64,000 bases of DNA, taken from contig NZ_CP117449.1 of the NCBI RefSeq assembly GCF_030687835.1, forward strand, positions 4,154,001 through 4,218,000, written 5' to 3'. This DNA is from Pseudomonas hefeiensis (GTDB taxonomy: Bacteria; Pseudomonadota; Gammaproteobacteria; Pseudomonadales; Pseudomonadaceae). Below the pieces are notes generated by a model. That model saw nothing but the letters and a program-made list of their open reading frames with translations. It was not told where the DNA came from and searched no databases. The first letter of the stretch is position 1; each line of letters begins with the position of its first letter. Shown in pieces: positions 1 to 7,712 of this stretch. Made by a program: the position numbers and the translations under genes.

Positions 1-155
1 AGCTCCCACCACAGTGGAATCTCGCCAGGCGTATCAAGCCAAGCCTGAGCACATTGCACGCCACGTTCGATCATTGGGGCAAATTCGTTGCCCCAAGGTG
101 TCAGAAGACTTGGGCAACCATCCGCCGCAGGAATTGAAATGTAGTTTTCGTCCAT
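1..155 (-). CDS. Hypothetical protein, N-terminal 51 codons only
   Basis: An open frame starts with ATG at 155 on the minus strand and runs off the left edge of the window. An AGGGTG-type ribosome binding site lies just upstream of the start. The visible protein begins MDENYISIPAADG and is rich in W and P near its end. I do not recognise the family. It is transcribed divergently from the HTH gene at 325, so the two may share the 156-324 control region. It is probably ICE-borne, because conjugation genes follow on the right. Confidence 0.5.
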   Translation of the reverse strand, partial: MDENYISIPAADGCPSLLTPWGNEFAPMIERGVQCAQAWLDTPGEIPLWWE

Positions 156-309
156 ACACACCCTAGATTTCTGATTTATTGTTAGACGCTGGGCCCAGCT
201 TCGAAAATCTTAACGAAACCAAATGAACGCTCGATAAGAGGCATGAGCATCAAATGGCCTAGATCAATGCCAATGTAGACTATATCCCGTGGATTGAGAG
301 TCCCTCAAG

Positions 310-322
310 GCGCAATTTGCGC
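310..322. promoter_or_regulatory. Inverted repeat just before the HTH start codon, possible operator
   Basis: GCGCAA-T-TTGCGC is a perfect 6-bp inverted repeat with a one-base centre. It ends two bases before the ATG of the small HTH regulator at 325. A palindrome that close to the start of an Xre/Cro-type gene is a plausible autoregulatory operator, and it also overlaps the place where a ribosome binding site should be. The function is inferred. Confidence 0.35.
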
Positions 323-324
323 GC

Positions 325-579
325 ATGACTCAAGACTACGAACAGCTTCGTCTTCAGCTGGCGGAAAACATCCGCTTGATGCGACGCGTGAAAAACCTTA
401 CCCAAGAGCAGCTCGCGCTCATGGCCGAGGTGGATCGCACGTACGTCAGTCAAATCGAACGATGCACGGGCAATCCGTCGCTGTTGGTCCTGTGCAAGCT
501 CGCCAATATTTTCGAAATTACCGCAGATCAGTTACTTGTGGAACCCGATATCCTGCGCAGCGCCCTTCACGTCAAATAA
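325..579 (+). CDS. Xre/Cro-type helix-turn-helix regulator
   Basis: This 84-residue protein is almost entirely one HTH_3 domain. The segment from about residue 11 to 66 (LAENIRLMRRVKNLTQEQLALMA, then VDRTYVSQIERCTGNPS) has the classic Cro/C1 pattern: QEQLA in helix 2 and YVSQIERG-like residues in the recognition helix. Proteins of this size include restriction-modification controllers and ICE or prophage regulators. It sits alone between a divergent partial gene and the conjugation operon. Ribosome binding looks weak, with no clear purine-rich site. Its target is unknown; the inverted repeat directly upstream makes self-control likely. Confidence 0.8.
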   Translation: MTQDYEQLRLQLAENIRLMRRVKNLTQEQLALMAEVDRTYVSQIERCTGNPSLLVLCKLANIFEITADQLLVEPDILRSALHVK

Positions 580-684
580 TAGTCTCACGTTTCAGAAACC
601 CGATAGATCCGCCTTCATAATTTCCACTGACAGTCTTCAGTCCGTAATCGAACCTGCCCAGGCCATACACCGAGAGCCTGGATC

Positions 685-1641
685 ATGCCTGTTGCCTGCT
701 CGTCAATCTCGCCCACAAAGCTACGGCCCCTGGCGCTGAGCGTCCTGCTGGCGTGCGGCCCAAGCGTGGCGCTGGACACCGCCAGCATCACGTCCTCCGT
801 GCTTTCGCCAAATTGCCTCGCCTACAGGGTCGTCGGCATTTGTTTCTGGCTCCTCTGCACGCCCTTCGGCTGCACAGTCAAAACCTCGACCAAGGTTCGT
901 CATTTCATTCCTGAACTGGTGGTCTCAAGCTACGCCACCACCGGCAATAACCCATGGACCGAGATGGCTACCCTCTCCTCTCCCATCAGTGGTGCGGGGG
1001 GTGGCGGCAACCTGATCACGCCAAACACCCAGCGCGACAACCTGCCCCGCTTCAAGAACGTTGATGGCATCGGCCACCCCGGAGGTTGGGCTGCCACGCA
1101 ATTGGCTTCGCAATCCGGCTATGCCTGCCCCAGCGGTGCAACTGCGTTCATGCCCTACTACCTGAGCACCCTGGACTCACTGGCCTGGCGCCATGGCATA
1201 CCGGAAAGTCTTTACCCCGAGTCGCTCATGCCGGGGATCCGTGAAATTGGTCGTCAGGCTTTGGGAAATATGTGGGGCAACGTCTATCCCCGGCAGGGCT
1301 TTCTAGTACAGCCCGACGACTTCAAGGCGGCCGCGGTCATGGCGCAACGGGCCGGTGATGTGATTACCCGCAGCTGGCAACCGCATGTGTACCTACCGCT
1401 CACGCCCGCCAAACGCGACGGCTACTGGCCGCCTGGTCCTATCGTTGAAAACGATGCATCAACCCACAAATGGCAATTGCTCTACCCCCAGGTTCAACCG
1501 ACGTGCGCCGTCTTCCCCAGCGATCCGGTGCAGAGCGCTGATGGCGGCTACGCCTGGGCGCTGTGGCGTCCTTACAGCTGCTGCAAACGTGAGGGACAGA
1601 CCTTCCTGTTCAGCATCGACTTCGAAGGTGGTGCTTCATGA
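685..1641 (+). CDS. ICE conjugation protein, TIGR03756 (PFL_4710) family, TraU-like
   Basis: This 318-residue protein starts with a signal-type segment (about residues 12-30, LRPLALSVLLACGPSVALD). It then carries the cysteine-rich body typical of the family: CLAYRVVGICFWLLCTPFGCTVKTS, then VSSYATTGNNPW, GHPGGW, YLSTLDSLAWRHG, and a C-terminal ALWRPYSCC. The family is a periplasmic/outer-membrane assembly component of type IV secretion in PFGI-1/ICEclc-like elements and is related to TraU of F. The stop overlaps the next start by 4 bp (ATGA), so the genes are translationally coupled. The gene usually just upstream (TIGR03757 family) is not present here; the HTH gene occupies that place. Confidence 0.88.
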   Translation: MPVACSSISPTKLRPLALSVLLACGPSVALDTASITSSVLSPNCLAYRVVGICFWLLCTPFGCTVKTSTKVRHFIPELVVSSYATTGNNPWTEMATLSSPISGAGGGGNLITPNTQRDNLPRFKNVDGIGHPGGWAATQLASQSGYACPSGATAFMPYYLSTLDSLAWRHGIPESLYPESLMPGIREIGRQALGNMWGNVYPRQGFLVQPDDFKAAAVMAQRAGDVITRSWQPHVYLPLTPAKRDGYWPPGPIVENDASTHKWQLLYPQVQPTCAVFPSDPVQSADGGYAWALWRPYSCCKREGQTFLFSIDFEGGAS

Positions 1642-3020
1642 GTCGGCTTCTCGCACGACCATGGTTGGGCGTGATGAGTCTGTTGCTCTATGGACTGCTT
1701 GCCATTGCCACTCATGTCCACGCCGCCGAGGGCGATTACCGCCTGGGTACTCAAGGCGAAGTGCTCGACGACCGGGTGATGTACACCATCGGTGGCGGCT
1801 CGGCAGTCGGCTCACCGAGCTCGCTCTACCGACCCAGTGGTCTCGGTGTCGGCGGGTCCTGGCAAGCGAACATGATGTGCGGAAACATGAGCCTCACCAA
1901 TACCCTGCAAAACCAGCTGAACGGTGCCACCGAAGGTTTCCAGCAGATCATGGGCAGCATCGTGCAGAACGCGACCCAAGCGGTCATGTCGCTGCCAGCA
2001 TTGATCATCCAGCGCGCCAACCCCGGACTCTATGAGTTGCTCAGTAACGGGGTGATGCAGGGGCGTATCGACTTCGATCGCTCCAAACTGACCTGCCAAG
2101 CCATGGCCGAGAAAATGGCGGACAAGGTCGGCCAAGCCGGCTGGGGTGCGCTGGCCAAGAACCAGGAGATGCAGAGTAATCTGGAGCAAACCGGCGGTGA
2201 TGCAGTGGCGACGGTGAAAAATACCGAGGCCCAAAACGGCAACAATGGGGTGTCCTGGGTCGGCGGTTCGAAGGCTGGTGGGAATGGGCAGACACCCATT
2301 CGGGTAACCTCCGACGTAGTGCGCGCGGGCTACAACTTGCTGCATAACCGGACGGTGGCTGACAGTACGTCGATCAGTAGCAGCGACTGTTTGGGAGGGG
2401 CTATTTGCCAGACATGGGCTTCGCCCCAGGAGGAATCCGAATGGGCTGTTCGCGTGTTGGGCGAGAGCGAAGTCGCGACCTGCGACAGCTGCGAAACCCT
2501 GCGTGCTACCGCTGGCAGCGGATTGACGCCGCTGATTCAGGAGGCCTACAGCGAACGCCTCAAGGCCCTGCAAGGGTTGCTGTCGGGCTCACTGCCGCCA
2601 ACCCCTGAAAATCTAACTAAAGCCTCCAGCCCGATGCTGCCGGTGACCCGTGGAGTGGTTGAAGCTCTGCGCGACGATCCCGACCAGGATCTATTGGCAC
2701 GACGCCTGGCCAGTGAGACTGCCTTGTCCAGCGTACTCGACAAGGCGCTCCTGCTACTGCGTACCCTGTTGGCAGGCAGCCACGAACCGAACATCGCCTC
2801 AGCCGAGCCGGCCCAAATCGCCTTGACGAAAAACATCGACGCCCTGGAGCGCGAAATACGCTTGCTACAAACCGAACTGCAAGTCCGGCAGATGCTGACC
2901 ACTAATACCGCCAGCCTCGTGCTTGATCGGCATGCCGGTGGTGCCGATGCTTCGCGTACCGTCGAGCAAGGCGACGCCGAACCTGGCCGACTCAACGACG
3001 CTGATGCCAGGCACAAGTGA
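1638..3020 (+). CDS. ICE conjugation protein, TIGR03755 (PFL_4711) family
   Basis: This 460-residue protein has an N-terminal signal peptide (about residues 8-30, ending HVHAAEG). Glycine- and serine-rich mid-sections and a C-terminal helical region (REIRLLQTELQVRQML) follow. Size, position immediately after the TIGR03756 gene and the 4-bp start/stop overlap match the mating-pair-formation gene of this ICE family. It is predicted to be exported and to take part in the conjugation pore; the biochemical role is not known. The reading frame is complete, which argues that this part of the transfer module is not decayed. Confidence 0.85.
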   Translation: MSRLLARPWLGVMSLLLYGLLAIATHVHAAEGDYRLGTQGEVLDDRVMYTIGGGSAVGSPSSLYRPSGLGVGGSWQANMMCGNMSLTNTLQNQLNGATEGFQQIMGSIVQNATQAVMSLPALIIQRANPGLYELLSNGVMQGRIDFDRSKLTCQAMAEKMADKVGQAGWGALAKNQEMQSNLEQTGGDAVATVKNTEAQNGNNGVSWVGGSKAGGNGQTPIRVTSDVVRAGYNLLHNRTVADSTSISSSDCLGGAICQTWASPQEESEWAVRVLGESEVATCDSCETLRATAGSGLTPLIQEAYSERLKALQGLLSGSLPPTPENLTKASSPMLPVTRGVVEALRDDPDQDLLARRLASETALSSVLDKALLLLRTLLAGSHEPNIASAEPAQIALTKNIDALEREIRLLQTELQVRQMLTTNTASLVLDRHAGGADASRTVEQGDAEPGRLNDADARHK

Positions 3021-3023
3021 GCC

Positions 3024-3332
3024 ATGAAACGCTCACTGCTATTCACTTTGCTTTCAAGTCTGGGGATTGCCGCGGTGATGATCCTGACCGCCACACTGGT
3101 CGCCTGGATCGGCCGCACTACGCTGGGTAGTTTCGAGGTCTGGCAGCACGCATTGGAATCGGTACGGCCTTATCTGCGGTGGTGGCGTGCCCTGCTCTAC
3201 GGCGCCCTCTTTGCGCTTTGGTGGGATCTGCTCCGGCGCTACCGACATCGACCACAGGATCGACTGCGCGTGAAGCGTATCGGGGCATTAGGGCTCGTGC
3301 TCTTAACCTGCGTCGAACTCAACCGATTGTGA
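3024..3332 (+). CDS. Small ICE membrane protein
   Basis: This 102-residue protein has two or three hydrophobic helices: residues 4-28 (LLFTLLSSLGIAAVMILTATLV), about 55-68 (ALLYGALFALWWDLL) and a weaker C-terminal one (ALGLVLLTCVEL). Basic stretches (RRYRHRPQDRLRVKR) separate them. It begins 3 bp after the previous stop and ends 10 bp before the TraG gene. In PFGI-1-like elements a small integral membrane protein of unknown function occupies this slot. The family is assigned by position, not by a motif. Confidence 0.75.
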   Translation: MKRSLLFTLLSSLGIAAVMILTATLVAWIGRTTLGSFEVWQHALESVRPYLRWWRALLYGALFALWWDLLRRYRHRPQDRLRVKRIGALGLVLLTCVELNRL

Positions 3333-3342
3333 GGTCACCACC

Positions 3343-4887
3343 ATGCTCATGAGCACCAACAGCTACCTGGAGTTTTACCTCTCCCTGCTGGCTTGGATCA
3401 TCAACAACGGCCTTTGGAGCGTCCTATCAGACACCGGACTGTTGGCCGCGCCCTTTGGTGCAATCATCCTGCAAGAATGGCTATCGGCCCGCCAGCAAGG
3501 CACAGATGAAGGCAACAAGGGACTCTTGTCGGTACCGCGGATCGAGAACCGGTTGTGGCTGGCTTACATCGTCGTGTTGTTCAGCTGCGCGCCGGTCTTT
3601 CCGCTGAGCCTCGCCTCAATGGTGCTCGATGATGCGGCGAGCCAGCGCTGCGGCGTGAGTGTGGCCAAGCCAGCGGAAACTGCTTGGGGGACGACCTTCA
3701 ATACCATTGGCGAACGCTCCGCCAATGTGCCGATCTGGTGGTTTCTGGTGCATGCCTTGAGCAAAGGAGTGACCGCGGCGGCCACCGCCTCCATCCCTTG
3801 CGCACCGGATATCCGGCAGATGCGCATGGAGATCGACAGTTCGCGCATCGACAGCCAGGTACTGCTGCAAGAAGTCGCCGACTTCACCCGCGACTGCTAT
3901 GGCTATTCCCGCTCTCGACTTTTCACCAACCGTCCTCAGTTGGACAAGGCACAAAGTCACGATGCGTCCTGGATCGGCTCAAGCTATTTTCTCGACACGC
4001 CCGGCTACTACGATACGGATCGCTCACGTACACCGCGAGTCAGTTGGCCGTATGACGAAAGCCGCGATATTTCCTTACCTAGGCTGGAGAATGGCGCAGG
4101 CTACCCCACCTGCACGCAGTGGTGGAGTGATAGCGGTGTTGGGTTGCGCGAACGTTTGATCGAGCAGGTCGATCCCTCGCTGCTGACTCAGCTGAAAGGT
4201 TGGTTGACTGGTCGTTCGAGCAACGAGATCGAGGATGCCACCCTGCGTGAGCTGGTCAGCCCGCGCCAGCAATCGATGTCCATGTCGCCCGGACAGGTGT
4301 ACCAGGACTATGGCTCCAGCGCTCGTGGCGGCTCGATCAATCAGGGGCTTAATAACCTGGCCACCAATACCGGCTTGGCCCTCGGCTCCTTCAGCAACTT
4401 CCCGGCGATGAATGCGCTACGCGCCGCCCTGCCGATGGTGCAGGCTTTCCTGATCATGGGCATCATCATCAGCTTGCCGCTGATCTTGCTGGTCAGTACC
4501 TACCAGTTGAAGACCGTCATGACGGTGACGTTCGCGCTGTTCACCTTACACATGCTGACCTTCTGGTGGGAACTGGCGCGTTGGGTCGACTCCAGCATGC
4601 TCGATACCCTGTACAACCAGGTTTCGGCTTCCAATCAGGTGCTGTTGTCGCTGCCTACATCCGGGTTTATGGATGGGACTGTCACCGCGCAGGTGATCGA
4701 GTATGTGATGGGGGCAATGTTCGTCGTGCTTCCGATGTTATTTTTGGCTGCGATGAGCTGGGCAGGATATAGCGTTGGCTCAATTGCCGACGGCATGCTT
4801 AGCAAAGGAGCAGCTCAAGCGCAGGACGCTGGTGCAAGGGGTGCTGGAGCTCTGATGTCTGCTGGAAAAGCCTTGAGGAAGGGGTGA
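3343..4887 (+). CDS. Conjugal transfer protein, TraG N-terminal domain
   Basis: This 514-residue inner-membrane protein carries helices near residues 10-50, about 65-90, about 365-400 (FLIMGIIISLPLILLVSTYQL, then TVTFALFTLHMLTFWWEL) and about 450-475. Between them lies a large hydrophilic, probably periplasmic loop. This matches the TraG_N family used in F-like and ICE mating-pair stabilisation. GAGGT lies 6 bases before ATG 3343, so I chose that start over the in-frame ATG six bases later. It is the last gene of the forward transfer block in this window. Confidence 0.85.
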   Translation: MLMSTNSYLEFYLSLLAWIINNGLWSVLSDTGLLAAPFGAIILQEWLSARQQGTDEGNKGLLSVPRIENRLWLAYIVVLFSCAPVFPLSLASMVLDDAASQRCGVSVAKPAETAWGTTFNTIGERSANVPIWWFLVHALSKGVTAAATASIPCAPDIRQMRMEIDSSRIDSQVLLQEVADFTRDCYGYSRSRLFTNRPQLDKAQSHDASWIGSSYFLDTPGYYDTDRSRTPRVSWPYDESRDISLPRLENGAGYPTCTQWWSDSGVGLRERLIEQVDPSLLTQLKGWLTGRSSNEIEDATLRELVSPRQQSMSMSPGQVYQDYGSSARGGSINQGLNNLATNTGLALGSFSNFPAMNALRAALPMVQAFLIMGIIISLPLILLVSTYQLKTVMTVTFALFTLHMLTFWWELARWVDSSMLDTLYNQVSASNQVLLSLPTSGFMDGTVTAQVIEYVMGAMFVVLPMLFLAAMSWAGYSVGSIADGMLSKGAAQAQDAGARGAGALMSAGKALRKG

Positions 4888-4896
4888 AAATCTCTA

Positions 4897-5280
4897 CTAC
4901 AGGTCTTTTAAATCAGGCTGACCGGGTGCGCGGCCATACTCATACTCACCATATGGGTCGTCATATGCTTTGTACCGAAGAGCATCCTTAGGTTTGATAG
5001 GCGTTCCATTGGCTATGGCCCAACACAAGACAATAAGGATCATCACCGATACGGTGAACCATAAGCTCACTAGAAGGAGTCCGGCAGCAACTGCCAACTT
5101 GATAACTAGAAAACTCCCATGAACAAGTAATTTACCTGCGGGCATACCTGCCGTCACCGCACGCTCAGCCACGTGGGACTCAAACGCTTTCAACCTACGG
5201 TAACCTCGCTTTACCGACATGCCACAGGTGTACGCCCAGCGGTGGGCACGTGAATTCTGAACAGAGTTCTGCGTCGGCAT
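4897..5280 (-). CDS. DUF3742 family ICE protein
   Basis: This 127-residue protein is encoded opposite to the transfer genes and converges on the TraG gene with a 9-bp gap. The N-terminal half is basic and amphipathic (RAHRWAYTCGMSVKRGYRRL). A long hydrophobic hairpin follows at about residues 58-90 (VIKLAVAAGLLLVSLWFTVSVMILIVL), then a short acidic and tyrosine-rich tail. Sequence style and the antisense position next to TraG match DUF3742 proteins of PFGI-1-like elements, whose function is unknown. Confidence 0.75.
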   Translation of the reverse strand: MPTQNSVQNSRAHRWAYTCGMSVKRGYRRLKAFESHVAERAVTAGMPAGKLLVHGSFLVIKLAVAAGLLLVSLWFTVSVMILIVLCWAIANGTPIKPKDALRYKAYDDPYGEYEYGRAPGQPDLKDL

Positions 5281-5736
5281 GGTCTCGCCCTCTTCTGAGC
5301 GTTTTCATGGTTGATACAGGAGTAACAGCCTACTACTGAAAACGGTCCGTGCCTGACCGTTTATCAGTTTGCCCCAGCCGAAAAATCTTCACTGGAAGAC
5401 AGAAGGCAAGCTCCGTGAAACAGCGTTTCTACAGTCATTGACCCATACAAATCGTCCGGTTAAATACAAGTTATGGATCGCTGTTATCGACAGCACTTTC
5501 CCAGGTAGCCAGAACCTTCAAGGCTACGTCACTTCGATGATGGCTCTCCCCAAGTGCGATGAGCGTTCGGTAGCTCGCACGGTGACCGTTTCTACGGTGA
5601 TGAACGCCTACTGCTCTCCTGAGCGCCTTTCGAGCTCTGCTCGTGGGGAAAACCCTCTTGATTTTCTTCAACCCACTGCGGGGAAATCTTTCCCCGCACG
5701 GGACAGGTTTCTTCGCGTTTTCAACGGAGACATACC
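5281..5736. other. Intergenic leader region between the DUF3742 gene and the next accessory gene
   Basis: These 456 bases separate the divergent DUF3742 and 5737 genes. I see no convincing gene. One frame on the plus strand is open for about 127 codons, but its composition is not protein-like and it overlaps the next start. The right end holds a strong GC-rich hairpin (5677-5698). A promoter for either neighbour may lie here; no clear -35/-10 pair stood out. Confidence 0.5.
5677..5698 (+). promoter_or_regulatory. GGGGA/TCCCC hairpin in the leader of the 5737 gene
   Basis: A perfect palindrome (TGCGGGGAAA paired with TTTCCCCGCA around TC) lies about 40 bases before the ATG at 5737. It is followed by ACGGG and then a T-rich run. 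A hairpin of the same design with the same downstream ACGGG and T-rich spacer precedes the ArdC-like gene (6139-6154), so this is a repeated leader element of the ICE. It could be an attenuator, a regulator target or a protein-binding palindrome. Confidence 0.45.
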
Positions 5737-6066
5737 ATGCCCGACTCACTGACACCGGAAACACTGAACACCCTTCGGTTGCCCATCGTGTTCACCCCTG
5801 GCGCTTGGCAACGCGCAGTACTGCTCGAGCAATCCGATCACGCTGAGAAGCTGCAGGTCGATCGGTTGAGCCACGTATTGCGCGCAGCCTTCGAAGCCCA
5901 CCTGGCCTATCCACAAAAGCCCTATGTGCTGTTCGAGGTAGTCCACATTGAACCAACCGATCACTTCGACCACGACCCGTTGCTGCAATTGAGTCTGAGC
6001 CTACTCCAAGAACCGGGTCAGCCTGGCGCCTTACTGATAGCGCTTGCAGGAGAACACCAGCGCTAA
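5737..6066 (+). CDS. Hypothetical ICE accessory protein
   Basis: This 109-residue soluble protein begins MPDSLTPETLNTLRLPIVFTPGAWQ. It is preceded by CGGAG about 6 bases from the ATG. It is acidic, with no membrane segment, no cysteine and no motif I recognise; the middle (HVLRAAFEAHLAYPQKPYVLFEVVHIEPTDHFDHDP) looks like a compact alpha/beta fold. It shares its hairpin-type leader with the ArdC-like gene that follows, which suggests co-regulated ICE accessory genes. The function is unknown. Confidence 0.6.
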   Translation: MPDSLTPETLNTLRLPIVFTPGAWQRAVLLEQSDHAEKLQVDRLSHVLRAAFEAHLAYPQKPYVLFEVVHIEPTDHFDHDPLLQLSLSLLQEPGQPGALLIALAGEHQR

Positions 6067-6138
6067 GCGCAATTGGCGGCACCCACCTCCACATTCGGGC
6101 GGCATGCAAGACCTGCATCAATCCAGCCCATCACCCAC

Positions 6139-6154
6139 CGGGGAACCCTCCCCG
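6139..6154 (+). promoter_or_regulatory. Second GGGGA/TCCCC hairpin leader, before the ArdC-like gene
   Basis: CGGGGA-ACCC-TCCCCG forms a 6-bp stem with a 4-base loop about 42 bases before the ATG at 6197. It is followed by ACGGG and a T-rich run ending in a GAGGAA ribosome binding site. It repeats the layout seen before the 5737 gene. Confidence 0.45.
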
Positions 6155-6196
6155 ACGGGCACGGCGTTCCTCCGTTTTTCTCTCGAGGAAATTGCC

Positions 6197-7156
6197 ATGC
6201 GCGATATCTACCAAGACGTAACTGACAAGATCGTTACCGCGTTAGACCAAGGCGTTGCTCCCTGGATCAAACCCTGGTCATCAAGTGGCTCAGCTTACAT
6301 CGGTCATCAACCCTACCCCATCAACGCCATCACGCGACGTCCGTATTCGGGCATCAATTTACCGCTGCTCTGGGCCGAGGCCAGGTTACAGGGGTTCACT
6401 CAAGATCGTTGGCTGACCTTCAACCAAGCTAAAAAGGCCGGTGGGCACGTCCGTAAGGGTGAGCACAGCACTCTGGCGGTGCTCTACAAGCCGATGGAGC
6501 GCGAGGAACAGACCGAGTCAGGCCAACCCGTACTCGATGAAAACGGTCAGCCCAAGTTCGCTCACTTCGGTATTCTCAGGACGCATTTTCTGTTCAACAT
6601 CGAGCAAACGGAGGGGGTCGAAATGCTCAATGAAACCCTGCTCGAGACGGAGAAGAGTGATCCCTTCCAGCCCAACAGCGCTGCGGAAAATCTACTGTTA
6701 AGTTCGGGTGCACACATCGTTCATCGATCTGCCGACGAAGCGTTTTACCATCCGATCAGGGATCTCATCCAACTGCCGACAAAAGCGCAATTTCACGATG
6801 AAGGTGGGTATTACGCGACCGCGCTGCACGAGCTGACGCACTGGACCGGGCATCACGCTCGGTTGCAGCGCGAAGGTGTGACGTCACCCTGCCCGTTCGG
6901 CTCGCCAGGCTACGCCTTTGAGGAGTTGATCGCCGAAATGGGCGCGGCGTTTTTATGTGCCTACACCGGTATACAGGGAGAGCTGAGGCACGAGGGCTAC
7001 ATCGACTCCTGGCTCAGCCTGCTCAAGGCTGACAAGCGCGCAATCTTTCGTGCCAGTGGCCAGGCCCGAAACGCCTCGGAGTATGTACTCAACCTGGAGC
7101 AGCAACTGAAGCAAGCAGTCTTGGATGACTCACTGTGCATGAACGATGGAGCTTGA
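6197..7156 (+). CDS. ArdC-like antirestriction / zincin metallopeptidase-domain protein
   Basis: This 319-residue protein has two parts. The N-terminal ArdC_N/DUF1738 domain (about residues 1-130) begins MRDIYQDVTDKIVTALDQG and contains WIKPW, the NAITRRPYSGINLPLLW block and an FNQAKKAGGHVRKGEH block. A C-terminal zincin-like domain contains HELTHWTGH (a zinc-binding HExxH-like site) and FEELIAEMGAAFLC, which can supply the third ligand. ArdC proteins bind DNA and shield incoming plasmids from restriction. ATG 6197 was chosen because GAGGAA lies 6 bases upstream; upstream in-frame codons read into the leader hairpin. The gene likely protects the ICE on entry into a new host. Confidence 0.88.
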   Translation: MRDIYQDVTDKIVTALDQGVAPWIKPWSSSGSAYIGHQPYPINAITRRPYSGINLPLLWAEARLQGFTQDRWLTFNQAKKAGGHVRKGEHSTLAVLYKPMEREEQTESGQPVLDENGQPKFAHFGILRTHFLFNIEQTEGVEMLNETLLETEKSDPFQPNSAAENLLLSSGAHIVHRSADEAFYHPIRDLIQLPTKAQFHDEGGYYATALHELTHWTGHHARLQREGVTSPCPFGSPGYAFEELIAEMGAAFLCAYTGIQGELRHEGYIDSWLSLLKADKRAIFRASGQARNASEYVLNLEQQLKQAVLDDSLCMNDGA

Positions 7157-7295
7157 TCGTTACCTCACCGCTGCAAACGCTTCACAGGGCCCAACGCGAG
7201 TTGAGCCCTTTTTTCCGTTTCCAGAAAACAGACGGAATCATACGGCGGGCCCCTCACGCAAAGAACAAGAGAGAGGCGCACACCCGCAGCTGCCG

Positions 7296-7490
7296 TTATG
7301 TATCCAGGTTCTGCGCCAGAAAATCCACCAGCTCGAGCGGACTCCGGCTATCGATCACCTTGTAGATCAGATCGCGTTTACTGCGCGGCAACTTCTTGAC
7401 CACGCTCTTCGCCGAAGCCCTGACGGCTTCGTCGGTCCCATGGATCCGTGCCGCAAGCAGCAGCACGAGCGTGGCGTCAGTGAGGTTCAT
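7296..7490 (-). CDS. Small hypothetical ICE protein
   Basis: This 64-residue protein is antisense to its neighbours, between the ArdC-like gene and the relaxase. It reads MNLTDATLVLLLAARIHG, then a basic stretch VKKLPRSKRDLIYKVID, and ends ELVDFLAQNLDT. It is helical, with no known motif. I chose the ATG at 7490; a TTG four codons upstream is possible. Its codon use and amino-acid mix look real. Small antisense genes next to the relaxase are common in this ICE family. Function unknown. Confidence 0.55.
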   Translation of the reverse strand: MNLTDATLVLLLAARIHGTDEAVRASAKSVVKKLPRSKRDLIYKVIDSRSPLELVDFLAQNLDT

Positions 7491-7712
7491 GGCAAGACCC
7501 AAAAATATGCACCGCAGTGTACCGACTCTTTTCTTTTCCGTACTAGCCCCCCAACAAAACTATGCCTAGCAGTATCCATATTCCGATTGCCGCACAAAGG
7601 GACACCAGCCAAAAGGACGGGTAAGGGTTAGAAGGGAATGGGGACTCAAGGGTAAGAGCCCTATCCGAAAAGGCTAAAAGGCCACTGACCCAGCCACTTC
7701 CCGGAGGTCACG

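Noticed and set aside
5369..5752. A 127-codon frame in the leader of the 5737 gene
   Set aside because: It runs through the hairpin leader and overlaps the next start; composition is not protein-like.
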